Assembly (NCBI GenBank): GCA_046710445.1 | Contig: JBKEHD010000008.1 | Span: 1 to 37,645, forward strand | Direction: 5' to 3' | DNA from: JBKEHD01 sp046710445 | GTDB lineage: Bacteria > Pseudomonadota > Alphaproteobacteria > Rickettsiales > Midichloriaceae | Length of the DNA stretch: 37,645 bases | In this document: positions 26,786 to 34,231 of the stretch, one piece after another | Layout: the number at the start of each line of letters is the position of its first letter | How positions within the stretch are numbered: the first letter of the stretch is position 1 | Notes under the pieces: generated by a model | What the model saw: the letters and a program-made list of their open reading frames with translations, nothing else | What the model was told of the DNA's origin: nothing | Databases searched by the model: none | Translations under genes and position numbers: made by a program

Positions 26786-27346
26786 TTATACTTGGTTAAA
26801 ATTATTTGTTACAGTAGCTAATCTAGCACCAAAATATCTGGCTGTTTTGTTATCATTCACCTTATTTTGGATATTTTTTGAAGGAGAAATATCCATTAAA
26901 CCACTCCAACTCCCCATAATATTTAGCGGCTCATCTCCATACTCATCAACAACTTCACAACTTTTTAAATCTAAACCCGTCCATATCATCCCATGTTGCT
27001 GTGAAAAAATAAATATTTGCATCAATACACTTAACTTATCCCCATTCATTGCTGAAGAATGCGTAAAACCAGCTGCTATTTTATTTCTCCATTTCTTTTT
27101 ATTCCAAATGTCTACAGTAGAATCCATCAATAATTTCATTTCAGCACTTACAGAACCAAAATGGGTGGGGGAACCAAAAACTATAGCATCCATATCATCT
27201 AATACATCTAAATTTTTAGCTGCATAATTTACATCCCACATAAAAGATTCAACTCCCTTGTCCTCAGATCCAATCTTTATATTTTCAGCCATATTTTTCG
27301 TATAACAATGTTCATTGTGATATAAAACACATAATTTCTTTCTCAT
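26786..27346 (-). CDS. Flavodoxin-fold NAD(P)H:quinone oxidoreductase-like protein (WrbA-like)
   Basis: A 186-residue flavodoxin-fold protein. The N-terminus is a beta-strand and phosphate-binding loop (KLCVLYHNEHCYTKNMAENI). The GSPTHFGSVSAEMKLLMDST block (58-77) and AAGFTHSSAMNGDKLSVLMQ match WrbA/NAD(P)H:quinone oxidoreductases, FMN enzymes that reduce quinones by two electrons. The phosphate loop is changed relative to canonical SxTGxT motifs, so flavin affinity may differ. It sits between pdhA and pdhB with gaps of 6 and 4 bases and must be transcribed with them. Electron transfer linked to the PDH reaction or oxidative protection is possible but not shown. Confidence 0.8.
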   Translation of the reverse strand: MRKKLCVLYHNEHCYTKNMAENIKIGSEDKGVESFMWDVNYAAKNLDVLDDMDAIVFGSPTHFGSVSAEMKLLMDSTVDIWNKKKWRNKIAAGFTHSSAMNGDKLSVLMQIFIFSQQHGMIWTGLDLKSCEVVDEYGDEPLNIMGSWSGLMDISPSKNIQNKVNDNKTARYFGARLATVTNNFNQV

Positions 27347-27352
27347 CTTTTC

Positions 27353-28318
27353 TTATTTATATATATTTTTATACAATTCAGATACATCTGGCTCATTACT
27401 GTTTTTTGCAAAATCTGCACTTTCATTAACTTTTATCTTAACAGCTTTTTCAATATTTTTTAAATATTCCTCAGACACGGAATGCTTTTTTAATAAAACA
27501 TCTTTTACAACAGCAAGTGGCTCATGATTCTTTTTATATTCCTCAACCTCTTCCTTAGCTCTATATTTAGCAGGATCAGACATTGAATGCCCTCTGTATC
27601 TATAAGTTTTAACTTCTAGCAAAAATGGTGAGGAGTTTTTTCTGATATAATCAACAGCTTTTTCCATTTCTTCATGCATTTTAAAAAAATCCATTCCATC
27701 GACTTGCTTTCCAGGAATATTAAATGATTCACCTCTTTTATATAGATCTTTTATACTTGAACATCTATCAATTGAAGTACCCATTGCATATCCATTATTT
27801 TCTATAATATAAAGTACAGGTAAACCCCATAATTTAGCCATATTAAATGATTCATAAACTTGCCCTTGATGTGCAGCACCGTCTCCAAACATTACAACAG
27901 ATACATTATTGTTTCCTCTATATTTATGAGCAAAACCCAAACCTGTTCCAATCGAAACTTGCGCCCCAACTATTCCATGACCACCATAAAATCCATTTTC
28001 TAAATCAAACATGTGCATAGAGCCACCTTTTCCCTTTGAACACCCAGTTTCTTTACCAAGTAATTCGGCCATTATACTTTTTGGACAACTATCTAATGCA
28101 AGCATAATACCGTGATCCCTATAACTCGTTATCACGTCATCTCCTTTTTGCATCACCTCTTTAATTGCTACAGCAACAGCTTCTTGGCCTATGTATAAAT
28201 GGCAAAAACCACCTATTAAACCCATACCATATAACTGGCCTACCTTTTCTTCAAATCTCCTTAAAAGTACCATCCTTTCATAAATTTTACTTAACTCATC
28301 TTTTGTAAAATCTTTCAT
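27353..28318 (-). CDS. pdhA: Pyruvate dehydrogenase E1 component, alpha subunit
   Basis: A 321-residue E1-alpha subunit. The thiamine-diphosphate motif is clear: GDGAAHQGQVYESFNMA followed by PVLYIIENN. YGMGLIGGFCHLYIGQEAVA and the phosphorylation-loop region YRYRGHSMSDPAKYR also match. It heads the run pdhA-flavodoxin-pdhB-popZ-like-ankyrin-tilS, all leftward with gaps of at most 17 bases or short overlaps. A good promoter (TTGTTT, 17 bases, TATTAT) lies 48 bases upstream. Confidence 0.97.
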   Translation of the reverse strand: MKDFTKDELSKIYERMVLLRRFEEKVGQLYGMGLIGGFCHLYIGQEAVAVAIKEVMQKGDDVITSYRDHGIMLALDSCPKSIMAELLGKETGCSKGKGGSMHMFDLENGFYGGHGIVGAQVSIGTGLGFAHKYRGNNNVSVVMFGDGAAHQGQVYESFNMAKLWGLPVLYIIENNGYAMGTSIDRCSSIKDLYKRGESFNIPGKQVDGMDFFKMHEEMEKAVDYIRKNSSPFLLEVKTYRYRGHSMSDPAKYRAKEEVEEYKKNHEPLAVVKDVLLKKHSVSEEYLKNIEKAVKIKVNESADFAKNSNEPDVSELYKNIYK

Positions 28319-28365
28319 AATTTTATCACTAATTAAATTTCAAAAATAAATAACAAATATCGTGC

Positions 28366-28394
28366 ATAATACATTTAAATTACGGTAAAAACAA
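28366..28394 (-). promoter_or_regulatory. Promoter of the pdhA operon with a small dyad over the -35
   Basis: Minus strand: TTGTTT (28389-28394), 17-base spacer, TATTAT (28366-28371). A dyad ACGGT-N7-ACCGT at 28382-28398 covers the -35 and could be an operator. Confidence 0.5.
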
Positions 28395-28471
28395 CCGTTG
28401 TATACTATATATATATACAGCACTAAAAAATAATCAATAATAAATGCACTTACAATCAATCATCTAATATT

Positions 28472-29962
28472 TTAATAAACCAAGGTTTTCCCTAGCATTT
28501 CTTTTGGTTTCTTTATATCTAGAATATCTAATACTGTAGGTGCTATATCAGCTAATGAACCATTTTTAAGCTTGATATTTTTATCTCCATAATAAAATAA
28601 TGGCACATCATTTAAAGTATGTGAAGTTTTGTTTATTAATTCCTGACCAAAACTTTCTTTCATTTTCTCTGCATTACCATGATCTGCTGTGATTAACATG
28701 TCGTAATTATATTTATCACAATATTGTGATATCTTGAATAATTGCTTATCAATAGCACTGCATGCCTTAATTGTTGCATCAAAATCCCCAGTATGCCCTA
28801 CCATATCAGCGTTCGCATAATTAACACAGATAAATTGATATTTATTATATGATATATTTTGTACAACTTCATCAGTCAGCTCAATAGCTGACATTTCAGG
28901 CTTCATGTCGTAAGTCTTAACATTAGGAGAGGGAATTAAAATTCTATCTTCACCAGGCAACACCCCTTCTCTTCCAGAATTAAAAAAATATGTTACATGA
29001 GGATACTTTTCCGTTTCAGCTACTCTCAATTGCTTTAAATTATTTTGAGAAATAACAGTTCCCAAATCATTCTTTATTTTTTCCCTATGAAACATTATCT
29101 CAATTCTATCAGTCAGCACATCCGAATACTTTGTTAATGATGCTAAAAAAGACGTATCAAGATTTTTAGTTTGAAATTTTGAAAAATTTATATCCACCAA
29201 AGCTTCAGCTAATTGAATTATCCTATCTGATCTAAAATTTATAAAAAATAATGTATCATCTTTATTAATCCCTTTATAATTTTTATTTCTTGCAGGTATT
29301 ATAAATTCATCAGTTTTGTTTTTTTCATATTGTAAATTTATATATTCATTAATATCTTCAAATACCACATCATTTTCTCCTAAGATTGCATCATAGGCTA
29401 GCTTAGTTCTTTCCCATCTTTTATCCCTATCCATAGCATAATATCTACCACTAATTGACCCTATATCAATTTTTTCATCTAAACATCTTTTGATAAACAC
29501 ACGTACACTCTTAGGAGCCACATCTCTACCATCAGCAAAGAAATGAAGTATTGGCTTTATATTATGAAATTTTAAAAAATTACACATACTAATTATGTGC
29601 TCTATATTAGAGTGCACACCTCCATCCGATACTAAGCCCAAAATGTGACAAATTTTATTTGTACTTCTCTTCACTAAATCTTTTATTGTTGGATTTATTT
29701 CTAAATTTTTATGATCACCAAACATTTGATTTAAAGATACCAAATCTTGCAATACAACCCTTCCTGCACCAATAGTCATATGACCAACTTCTGAATTCCC
29801 CATTTGACCCTCAGGTAAACCAACGTCAACACCACTGGTCTTGATCAATGAATTCACTTTCAGTTTATCTAAAAAAGATGTGTTAGCATGATATATAGCG
29901 TTGTACTCTGCATCAGGTGAATACCCCCAACCATCAAGAATACATAAAATAAGCTTTTTCAT
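28472..29962 (-). CDS. gpmI: 2,3-bisphosphoglycerate-independent phosphoglycerate mutase
   Basis: A manganese-dependent mutase of 496 residues interconverting 3- and 2-phosphoglycerate through a phosphoserine. It starts with the metal-binding CILDGWG; the nucleophile is S57 in MGNSEVGHMTIGAG. FADGRDVAPKS, GRYYAMDRDKRWERT, NYANADMVGHTGD and TADHGNAEKM follow as in the family. The length is typical (about 500). Its ATG overlaps the stop of the upstream kinase gene by four bases (ATGA), so it is probably translationally coupled to it. Confidence 0.96.
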   Translation of the reverse strand: MKKLILCILDGWGYSPDAEYNAIYHANTSFLDKLKVNSLIKTSGVDVGLPEGQMGNSEVGHMTIGAGRVVLQDLVSLNQMFGDHKNLEINPTIKDLVKRSTNKICHILGLVSDGGVHSNIEHIISMCNFLKFHNIKPILHFFADGRDVAPKSVRVFIKRCLDEKIDIGSISGRYYAMDRDKRWERTKLAYDAILGENDVVFEDINEYINLQYEKNKTDEFIIPARNKNYKGINKDDTLFFINFRSDRIIQLAEALVDINFSKFQTKNLDTSFLASLTKYSDVLTDRIEIMFHREKIKNDLGTVISQNNLKQLRVAETEKYPHVTYFFNSGREGVLPGEDRILIPSPNVKTYDMKPEMSAIELTDEVVQNISYNKYQFICVNYANADMVGHTGDFDATIKACSAIDKQLFKISQYCDKYNYDMLITADHGNAEKMKESFGQELINKTSHTLNDVPLFYYGDKNIKLKNGSLADIAPTVLDILDIKKPKEMLGKTLVY

Positions 29963-31230
29963 TTCGGAAATTTTATTGTAACTCTTAATCCTTTATATTC
30001 ATTATGTCCAAGAAAAATTTTCCCACCATGTATTTTTACAATATCCTTTGCTATAGCAAGGCCTAAACCGTAACCTTCATTCTTATTATTTAATTTATGA
30101 AAAGGTTTAAATACACTGGAAAAATCTTTTTCTTCAATACCAGGACCATCATCATCAACTACAATAACTATATCTTTATCATCAGCAATATTAGCGAAAA
30201 CCTTCACAATCTTTTTTGAGTATTTTAATGCATTTCCAATAATATTATATATAGCACGCTCTATAGCATTCTCTCTTATTTTTACTTTTAAAATATTATC
30301 ATTTTCAAAAATTATTCTTTTGTCGCTAAGATTTGTACATATCTCTTTAATCAGCAATATAATATCAACTTCTTTTATCTTTTCGTTACCACCTTGTTTG
30401 GCGTAAGACAAATATTGCTTTATCATACTATCTATAATTTCAATATTTTTATTAATATAATTTATCTCTTCATCTTTTTCTTTTAACAAAGCTATCTTTA
30501 ATTTTATCCTTGTGATGGGTGTTCTTAAATCATGGGCTATATGAGCAAGTAATTCTGTTCTATACTTTATTTGCTTTTCAAGCTTTTTACACATCTTTAA
30601 AAAAGAGACGCCTAAATACCTCACTTCCATCGCTCCCGAAGGTTCGAAGTTTTCTATCTTTCCACTTTTCCCAAACTCTTTCGCAATGTTAGATAGGTTT
30701 ACAATAGATTTAATTTGATTTTTCATAAATAATATTGAAATCAAACCAAATAAAAGAGATACACCCACTATCCAAAGTACAAAAATATATGTTGTAGGGT
30801 TCTTAATCCTCTTTGTAAAAAAGTCTATTTGTAATATTTGACTATCATCCAAAATCAAAAAAAATCTTATTTTAGATCTACTTTCAATATATGACCCCCC
30901 CGATATTTTCACACCTTTATTACGTAACTTCTTTAAAAATGATTTTAATTGAAGATCTTTAGATAATCTCATTATCGGTTTTTCATCTAAAACAACAACA
31001 TTTAAATTAAGTGTCGCTAATTGATTTAGAATTTCTTCTTGATTTTGATATTTTTGATAGAAGTTCTTTACAGTAATAATTTCGGAAATTAAATTATTAT
31101 GCATATTATTTGAAACATTTTCCCAATGCCTTTGATAAAAAACTATAATAATTACAAGTTGAATAATAATAATTGGTAATAAAATTATTAATATAAACCT
31201 ACCAAAAATAGATTTAGGAAATATCTTCAT
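29959..31230 (-). CDS. EnvZ-like sensor histidine kinase
   Basis: A 423-residue inner-membrane two-component kinase. TM1 lies at about 11-32, a periplasmic domain of roughly 115 residues follows, TM2 is at 147-168, then a HAMP-like linker, the HisKA helix with phospho-acceptor H233 (HIAHDLRTPITR), and the ATPase domain with N box AIYNIIGNALKYS, G1 box DDDGPGI and G2 box GYGLGLAIAKD. The layout is that of EnvZ/OmpR-type kinases. No response-regulator gene is in the window, so the partner is unknown; it overlaps gpmI instead. A promoter (TTGCAA, 16 bases, TATTAT) lies 38 bases upstream. Signal and target cannot be inferred. Confidence 0.9.
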   Translation of the reverse strand: MKIFPKSIFGRFILIILLPIIIIQLVIIIVFYQRHWENVSNNMHNNLISEIITVKNFYQKYQNQEEILNQLATLNLNVVVLDEKPIMRLSKDLQLKSFLKKLRNKGVKISGGSYIESRSKIRFFLILDDSQILQIDFFTKRIKNPTTYIFVLWIVGVSLLFGLISILFMKNQIKSIVNLSNIAKEFGKSGKIENFEPSGAMEVRYLGVSFLKMCKKLEKQIKYRTELLAHIAHDLRTPITRIKLKIALLKEKDEEINYINKNIEIIDSMIKQYLSYAKQGGNEKIKEVDIILLIKEICTNLSDKRIIFENDNILKVKIRENAIERAIYNIIGNALKYSKKIVKVFANIADDKDIVIVVDDDGPGIEEKDFSSVFKPFHKLNNKNEGYGLGLAIAKDIVKIHGGKIFLGHNEYKGLRVTIKFPK

Positions 31231-31267
31231 AAATTATTATGAGATGAAAATTAGAAATCTTGTCATT

Positions 31268-31295
31268 ATAATACACCCTCAGATTTATTTTGCAA
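31268..31295 (-). promoter_or_regulatory. Promoter of the kinase-gpmI pair
   Basis: Minus strand: TTGCAA (31290-31295), 16-base spacer, TATTAT (31268-31273). An overlapping TATAAT (31265-31270) would give a 19-base spacer. Confidence 0.5.
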
Positions 31296-31352
31296 AGATA
31301 AATTATTCTGCATCACAAGAAAATAGGGGGAAACAATTGCAACCTTAAGTCG

Positions 31353-31368
31353 TTAACGCAAATTTAAC
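31353..31368 (+). promoter_or_regulatory. Possible CtrA binding site
   Basis: TTAA-N7-TTAAC, the full CtrA consensus known from Caulobacter, lies 20 bases upstream of the -35 of the candidate RNA promoter; a third TTAA is at 31345. In such AT-rich DNA a few chance matches per 40 kb are expected, so this rests on its position. Confidence 0.3.
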
Positions 31369-31387
31369 GTAAAGTTGTAATTTTTCT

Positions 31388-31415
31388 CTTGCAATCAATT
31401 TGCTCAATGTATAAT
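31388..31415 (+). promoter_or_regulatory. Promoter of the candidate small RNA
   Basis: Perfect -10 TATAAT at 31410-31415; -35 CTTGCA (31388-31393) with 16-base spacer, or TTGCAA with 15. The predicted start point, about 31421-31423, falls at the first bases of the long hairpin. Confidence 0.45.
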
Positions 31416-31418
31416 ATC

Positions 31419-31502
31419 ATCAGTGACACGAGGAGCAGCATCTAATTGGTCACTTTCACACACATCCCCTCACTACTTTTATCTGCTTCTCTTGTCACTG
31501 AT
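31419..31502 (+). ncRNA. Candidate structured small RNA (long closing stem, pyrimidine-rich loop)
   Basis: Two 20-base arms (31419-31438 and 31483-31502) pair with only one C-U mismatch and one G-U wobble: CAGTGACA with TGTCACTG at the base and AGCAG with CTGCT at the top. The 44-base loop is C/T-rich (TTTCACACACATCCCCTCAC) and nearly unpaired. An inner GTCACT at 31449-31454 could compete with the right arm for the left arm. There is no credible coding frame here. No T-run follows directly, so the 3' end is unclear. It does not match tmRNA, SRP RNA, RNase P RNA or typical 6S RNA. A non-autonomous transposable element with inverted ends is the main alternative. Confidence 0.45.
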
Positions 31503-31655
31503 TACAGCACAACAATGCACCATCTCAATAAAATAAAATTGATAATACATTTGTCATATTTAGAGCACACACTCCTTTCATAGAATATCAAAATTCATTA
31601 CTTATTGCAATACAAAACACACACTACATTTTTTTCAAAATATAATGCGTGCTTT

Positions 31656-32150
31656 TTAGCTATCTTTTGAATTTTTAAAATTTTCCAAAGATATAACATT
31701 TTCAGGCAGAGATTTTACATCTTCATTTTTTGATTCTAAATTCGTATACTCATCAAAAAAATTAAAATTATTTGAATACAAAAAATCTACCTTTGGATTA
31801 TCAAATTCAAGTTCAAAATTTTGAGAGGGATCTGAAAAAAAGATAATAGCTTTAAAAGGCACTACTATTCTATGATATTGCAATCCAAAACTAAGCTCTA
31901 TTTCAAAATAATCTTCAAAAACTTTTAAATTTTTAAATTTATGCTGAATAACAACCATTATCCTATCTGGATATTTATCCTTTAAAAATTTAGGAGTTTG
32001 AACGCCTTCATAATTAATATCATACGTAATACAAAAATTACGATCATCATTAATGCCATTATATTCTGCGTCTTTCAGAATAATTTTGACTAAATATATC
32101 ATGGATTCTAAAGTAAATTTATCATACCAACCGCTTTTGTCTTTGTTCAT
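31656..32150 (-). CDS. sspB: ClpXP adaptor SspB (alphaproteobacterial type)
   Basis: A 164-residue protein of the SspB-alpha family, which tethers ssrA-tagged and other substrates to ClpXP. Visible: an N-terminal helix (FTLESMIYLVKIILKDA), then FCITYDINYEGVQTPKFLKD, YPDRIMVVIQHKFKNL, FEIELSFGLQYHRIVVPFKA and IIFFSDPSQNFELEF, the substrate-binding barrel. After an acidic linker the C-terminus is ENVISLENFKN, resembling the short ClpX-binding motif of alphaproteobacterial SspB. ATG at 32150. It stands alone, divergent from the 414-residue gene. Confidence 0.88.
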   Translation of the reverse strand: MNKDKSGWYDKFTLESMIYLVKIILKDAEYNGINDDRNFCITYDINYEGVQTPKFLKDKYPDRIMVVIQHKFKNLKVFEDYFEIELSFGLQYHRIVVPFKAIIFFSDPSQNFELEFDNPKVDFLYSNNFNFFDEYTNLESKNEDVKSLPENVISLENFKNSKDS

Positions 32151-32248
32151 ATATAGATCAAAATAATTTCTTCTAGATCTTTATTAGCATTTTGAGGTCA
32201 TTAAAATCAAGAAGTTATTCCAAATCATTTGAAAATTTTATTCAAGCA

Positions 32249-32277
32249 TTGATGTGATTACAACCATATGTTACAAT
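32249..32277 (+). promoter_or_regulatory. Promoter of the 414-residue hypothetical gene
   Basis: TTGATG (32249-32254), 17-base spacer, TACAAT (32272-32277), ending 24 bases before the ATG at 32302. Confidence 0.5.
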
Positions 32278-32301
32278 CCACGCACCATTATAAGTTGAAA
32301 T

Positions 32302-33546
32302 ATGATACCTTACATAAAAAACCCACTAAATATCGAAAATGCACAAAAGATAGGTAGCTTTATATATAAACAAATTCCAAATAAGAAGGAGTTAATTCTG
32401 TATTCTATGGCACAAACCTGTATAGATATATTCTTTGGTATGTGGGTTGATTTATTTGGTGATCATCCATCATCAAGATCTATATTTAGAGATATAGCAA
32501 AAATTATACCTGGAGCTGAAGGGAGCTATAACGGAGATCAAATTGGCAATGGAAGTTACACAAAAGATGACGTTACATTTTTATCCATGGTTGTAAAACC
32601 CGCTATAAAAATCCCTATAATTTTTTTACCTGATTTATTATATCCGAAAAACAAAGAGAAGTTATACAAACTTATTAAAGACATTAAAAAGCATGAAAAT
32701 TTAAGTACACATGATATGCAAGAGGAGATTATAGAACTCCTTAAAGATGGTCCTTATAGCATCAGTAAATTATCTAGGGCTGCAAATTTTGCAGGAGAGA
32801 TTGCTTCTATCTCAATAATAGCAGCATCCAAAGACAGACAAGACAGCAATAGCGACATTATTGGAATTAAATATTTATATCATAATTTTAATTATGGATG
32901 GGTTATGGAAGGCTTTCAATCTGCATTACCTAAAGTGCTATTAATTGATATTCTAGGTAGTGGCATCAAAGGCTTAGGTATAAAAAATACAAATTTTATT
33001 TATACAAGTGATATCGTTAATATAGGATTATTAGATTTTATATACGGTGCTAACACCACCTATCCAGATGATTTCATGATTGATTTAAATGAATCTTCTT
33101 GCATACATGAAAAAATAGATCACATAAAATCTTCTATTAAAGGAGGTGTCGCAATAGATATAACAACATATGGCTTTGAGTTTATTTCAAAATTTACGCT
33201 AAATATTTTTATGATGTATGTTTTAGGAACATCTGCAAAAGCAGTTACTGGAGGCATACATATCGCTCAAAAACACATGTCTGAAATGGTTAAAATTGGT
33301 TTATCTACTTTTAGTGTGGGAGGGGCTTCATGGTATTTTTATGATAAGTTGATTTACGATAAAAATCAAGATACTGAAAATGGAAAGAAGCAAAAGAATA
33401 TAACGGAATGCTTATTTGATAAATACATTGATTCGGAAGATAATTATAATATCGATGAAGCAACTAAATGTTTTTTTTCATATGGACAGGAAAACTCTCA
33501 TCTAAATCAAATTGAACATGAAACAACTATTACAATAAATGAATGA
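32302..33546 (+). CDS. Hypothetical protein, 414 residues, possibly membrane-active
   Basis: I do not recognise a family. There is no classical signal peptide. The first half is of mixed composition with a hydrophobic patch (VVKPAIKIPIIFLPDLLYP). The C-terminal half holds amphipathic and hydrophobic stretches: FEFISKFTLNIFMMYVLGTS, then AVTGGIHIAQ, then IGLSTFSVGGASWYF. After these comes a charged tail with KKQKN, an ITECLFDKYI segment and ATKCFF. Paired hydrophobic hairpins followed by a soluble tail are seen in some secreted effectors and pore-like proteins, but this is only a comparison of shape. It has its own promoter and stands alone between sspB (divergent) and ribE (convergent). Confidence 0.7.
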   Translation: MIPYIKNPLNIENAQKIGSFIYKQIPNKKELILYSMAQTCIDIFFGMWVDLFGDHPSSRSIFRDIAKIIPGAEGSYNGDQIGNGSYTKDDVTFLSMVVKPAIKIPIIFLPDLLYPKNKEKLYKLIKDIKKHENLSTHDMQEEIIELLKDGPYSISKLSRAANFAGEIASISIIAASKDRQDSNSDIIGIKYLYHNFNYGWVMEGFQSALPKVLLIDILGSGIKGLGIKNTNFIYTSDIVNIGLLDFIYGANTTYPDDFMIDLNESSCIHEKIDHIKSSIKGGVAIDITTYGFEFISKFTLNIFMMYVLGTSAKAVTGGIHIAQKHMSEMVKIGLSTFSVGGASWYFYDKLIYDKNQDTENGKKQKNITECLFDKYIDSEDNYNIDEATKCFFSYGQENSHLNQIEHETTITINE

Positions 33547-33575
33547 TAGGCGTACCTATATACAAAGCTGTAAAA

Positions 33576-34157
33576 TTACACATGTTTATTTACATATCTA
33601 GCCAATAAATCTATTTCAAAATTTATAAAATCTTCATCTTCTAAATATTGTAAATTTGTGTTTTGCAATGTAATCGGAATGATATTTACGCAGAAGTTTT
33701 TAGAATACACATCATTAACAGTTAGTGATATACCGTTTATTGTTATCGCACCCTTATAAACTATAAATTTTTTGAATTCTTCAGGCATTTCAAAAGTCAT
33801 AATGGTTGAATCACCTATTTTTTCAGAATCAATGAATTTAATGCATCCATCAACATGCCCTTGAACAAAATGTCCATTCAATTTATCTCCAACTCTTAAT
33901 GAAGTTTCCAAATTAACATTATACATTTCTTTCCAATATCTAATATTAGTTTTACTTAATGTCTCAGGAGATACATAAACAACAATTTCATTCTTTGTAA
34001 TTTCTTCAACAGAAAGACATATTCCATCACAAGCTATAGAATCTCCTAACTCCACTAAACTCAAATTCAAATTTGTTTTAATTTTCACTCTATAATCTGA
34101 TGCTTTTTTACGTATCTCAGTGACTTGCCCTATGTCACGAATTATGCCTGTAAACAT
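33576..34157 (-). CDS. ribE: Riboflavin synthase, alpha chain
   Basis: A 193-residue enzyme that dismutates two 6,7-dimethyl-8-ribityllumazine molecules into riboflavin. It starts with the invariant MFTGIIRDIG, and contains two lumazine-binding repeats: first with GDSIACDGICLSV and GHFVQGHVDG, second with GAITINGISLTVN and INIIPITL-like segments. The start is set at the ATG at 34157 because of the invariant N-terminus; the longer open frame runs through the promoter and start of the divergent transaldolase gene. No other rib gene is in the window. Confidence 0.95.
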   Translation of the reverse strand: MFTGIIRDIGQVTEIRKKASDYRVKIKTNLNLSLVELGDSIACDGICLSVEEITKNEIVVYVSPETLSKTNIRYWKEMYNVNLETSLRVGDKLNGHFVQGHVDGCIKFIDSEKIGDSTIMTFEMPEEFKKFIVYKGAITINGISLTVNDVYSKNFCVNIIPITLQNTNLQYLEDEDFINFEIDLLARYVNKHV

Positions 34158-34180
34158 GTAATGAAATATTATTTCTTGTA

Positions 34181-34208
34181 TTTGTATAAAAAAGAGATAT
34201 CCTATACT
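34181..34208 (+). promoter_or_regulatory. Possible promoter of the transaldolase-flagellar operon
   Basis: TTTGTA (34181-34186), 16-base spacer, TATACT (34203-34208), ending 23 bases before the ATG at 34232. Confidence 0.4.
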
Positions 34209-34231
34209 GATTAGATAGTCAAAAGTAAAAT

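Larger units (their letters stand above)
31231..31655. other. 425-base intergenic region without a gene
   Basis: It holds the kinase promoter (left), the possible CtrA site, the candidate RNA promoter and hairpin, and then about 150 bases of AT-rich sequence with three CACACAC-type runs. I see no reading frame of note and no DnaA-box cluster that would mark a replication origin. Confidence 0.7.

Noticed and set aside
26847..27227. 126-codon plus-strand frame inside the flavodoxin gene
   Set aside because: It is antisense to a gene with clear family motifs and has no ribosome binding site or similarity of its own.
31455..31478. Minus-strand seven-codon leader peptide (ATG directly after GAGGGG) within the hairpin loop
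   Set aside because: The ribosome binding site touches the start codon with no spacing and nothing in frame or regulated follows; a chance match is more likely.
31231..31655. Chromosome replication origin, suggested by the CtrA-like box and AT-rich DNA
   Set aside because: No DnaA-box cluster is seen, only one full CtrA-like site is present, and the flanking genes are not typical origin neighbours.
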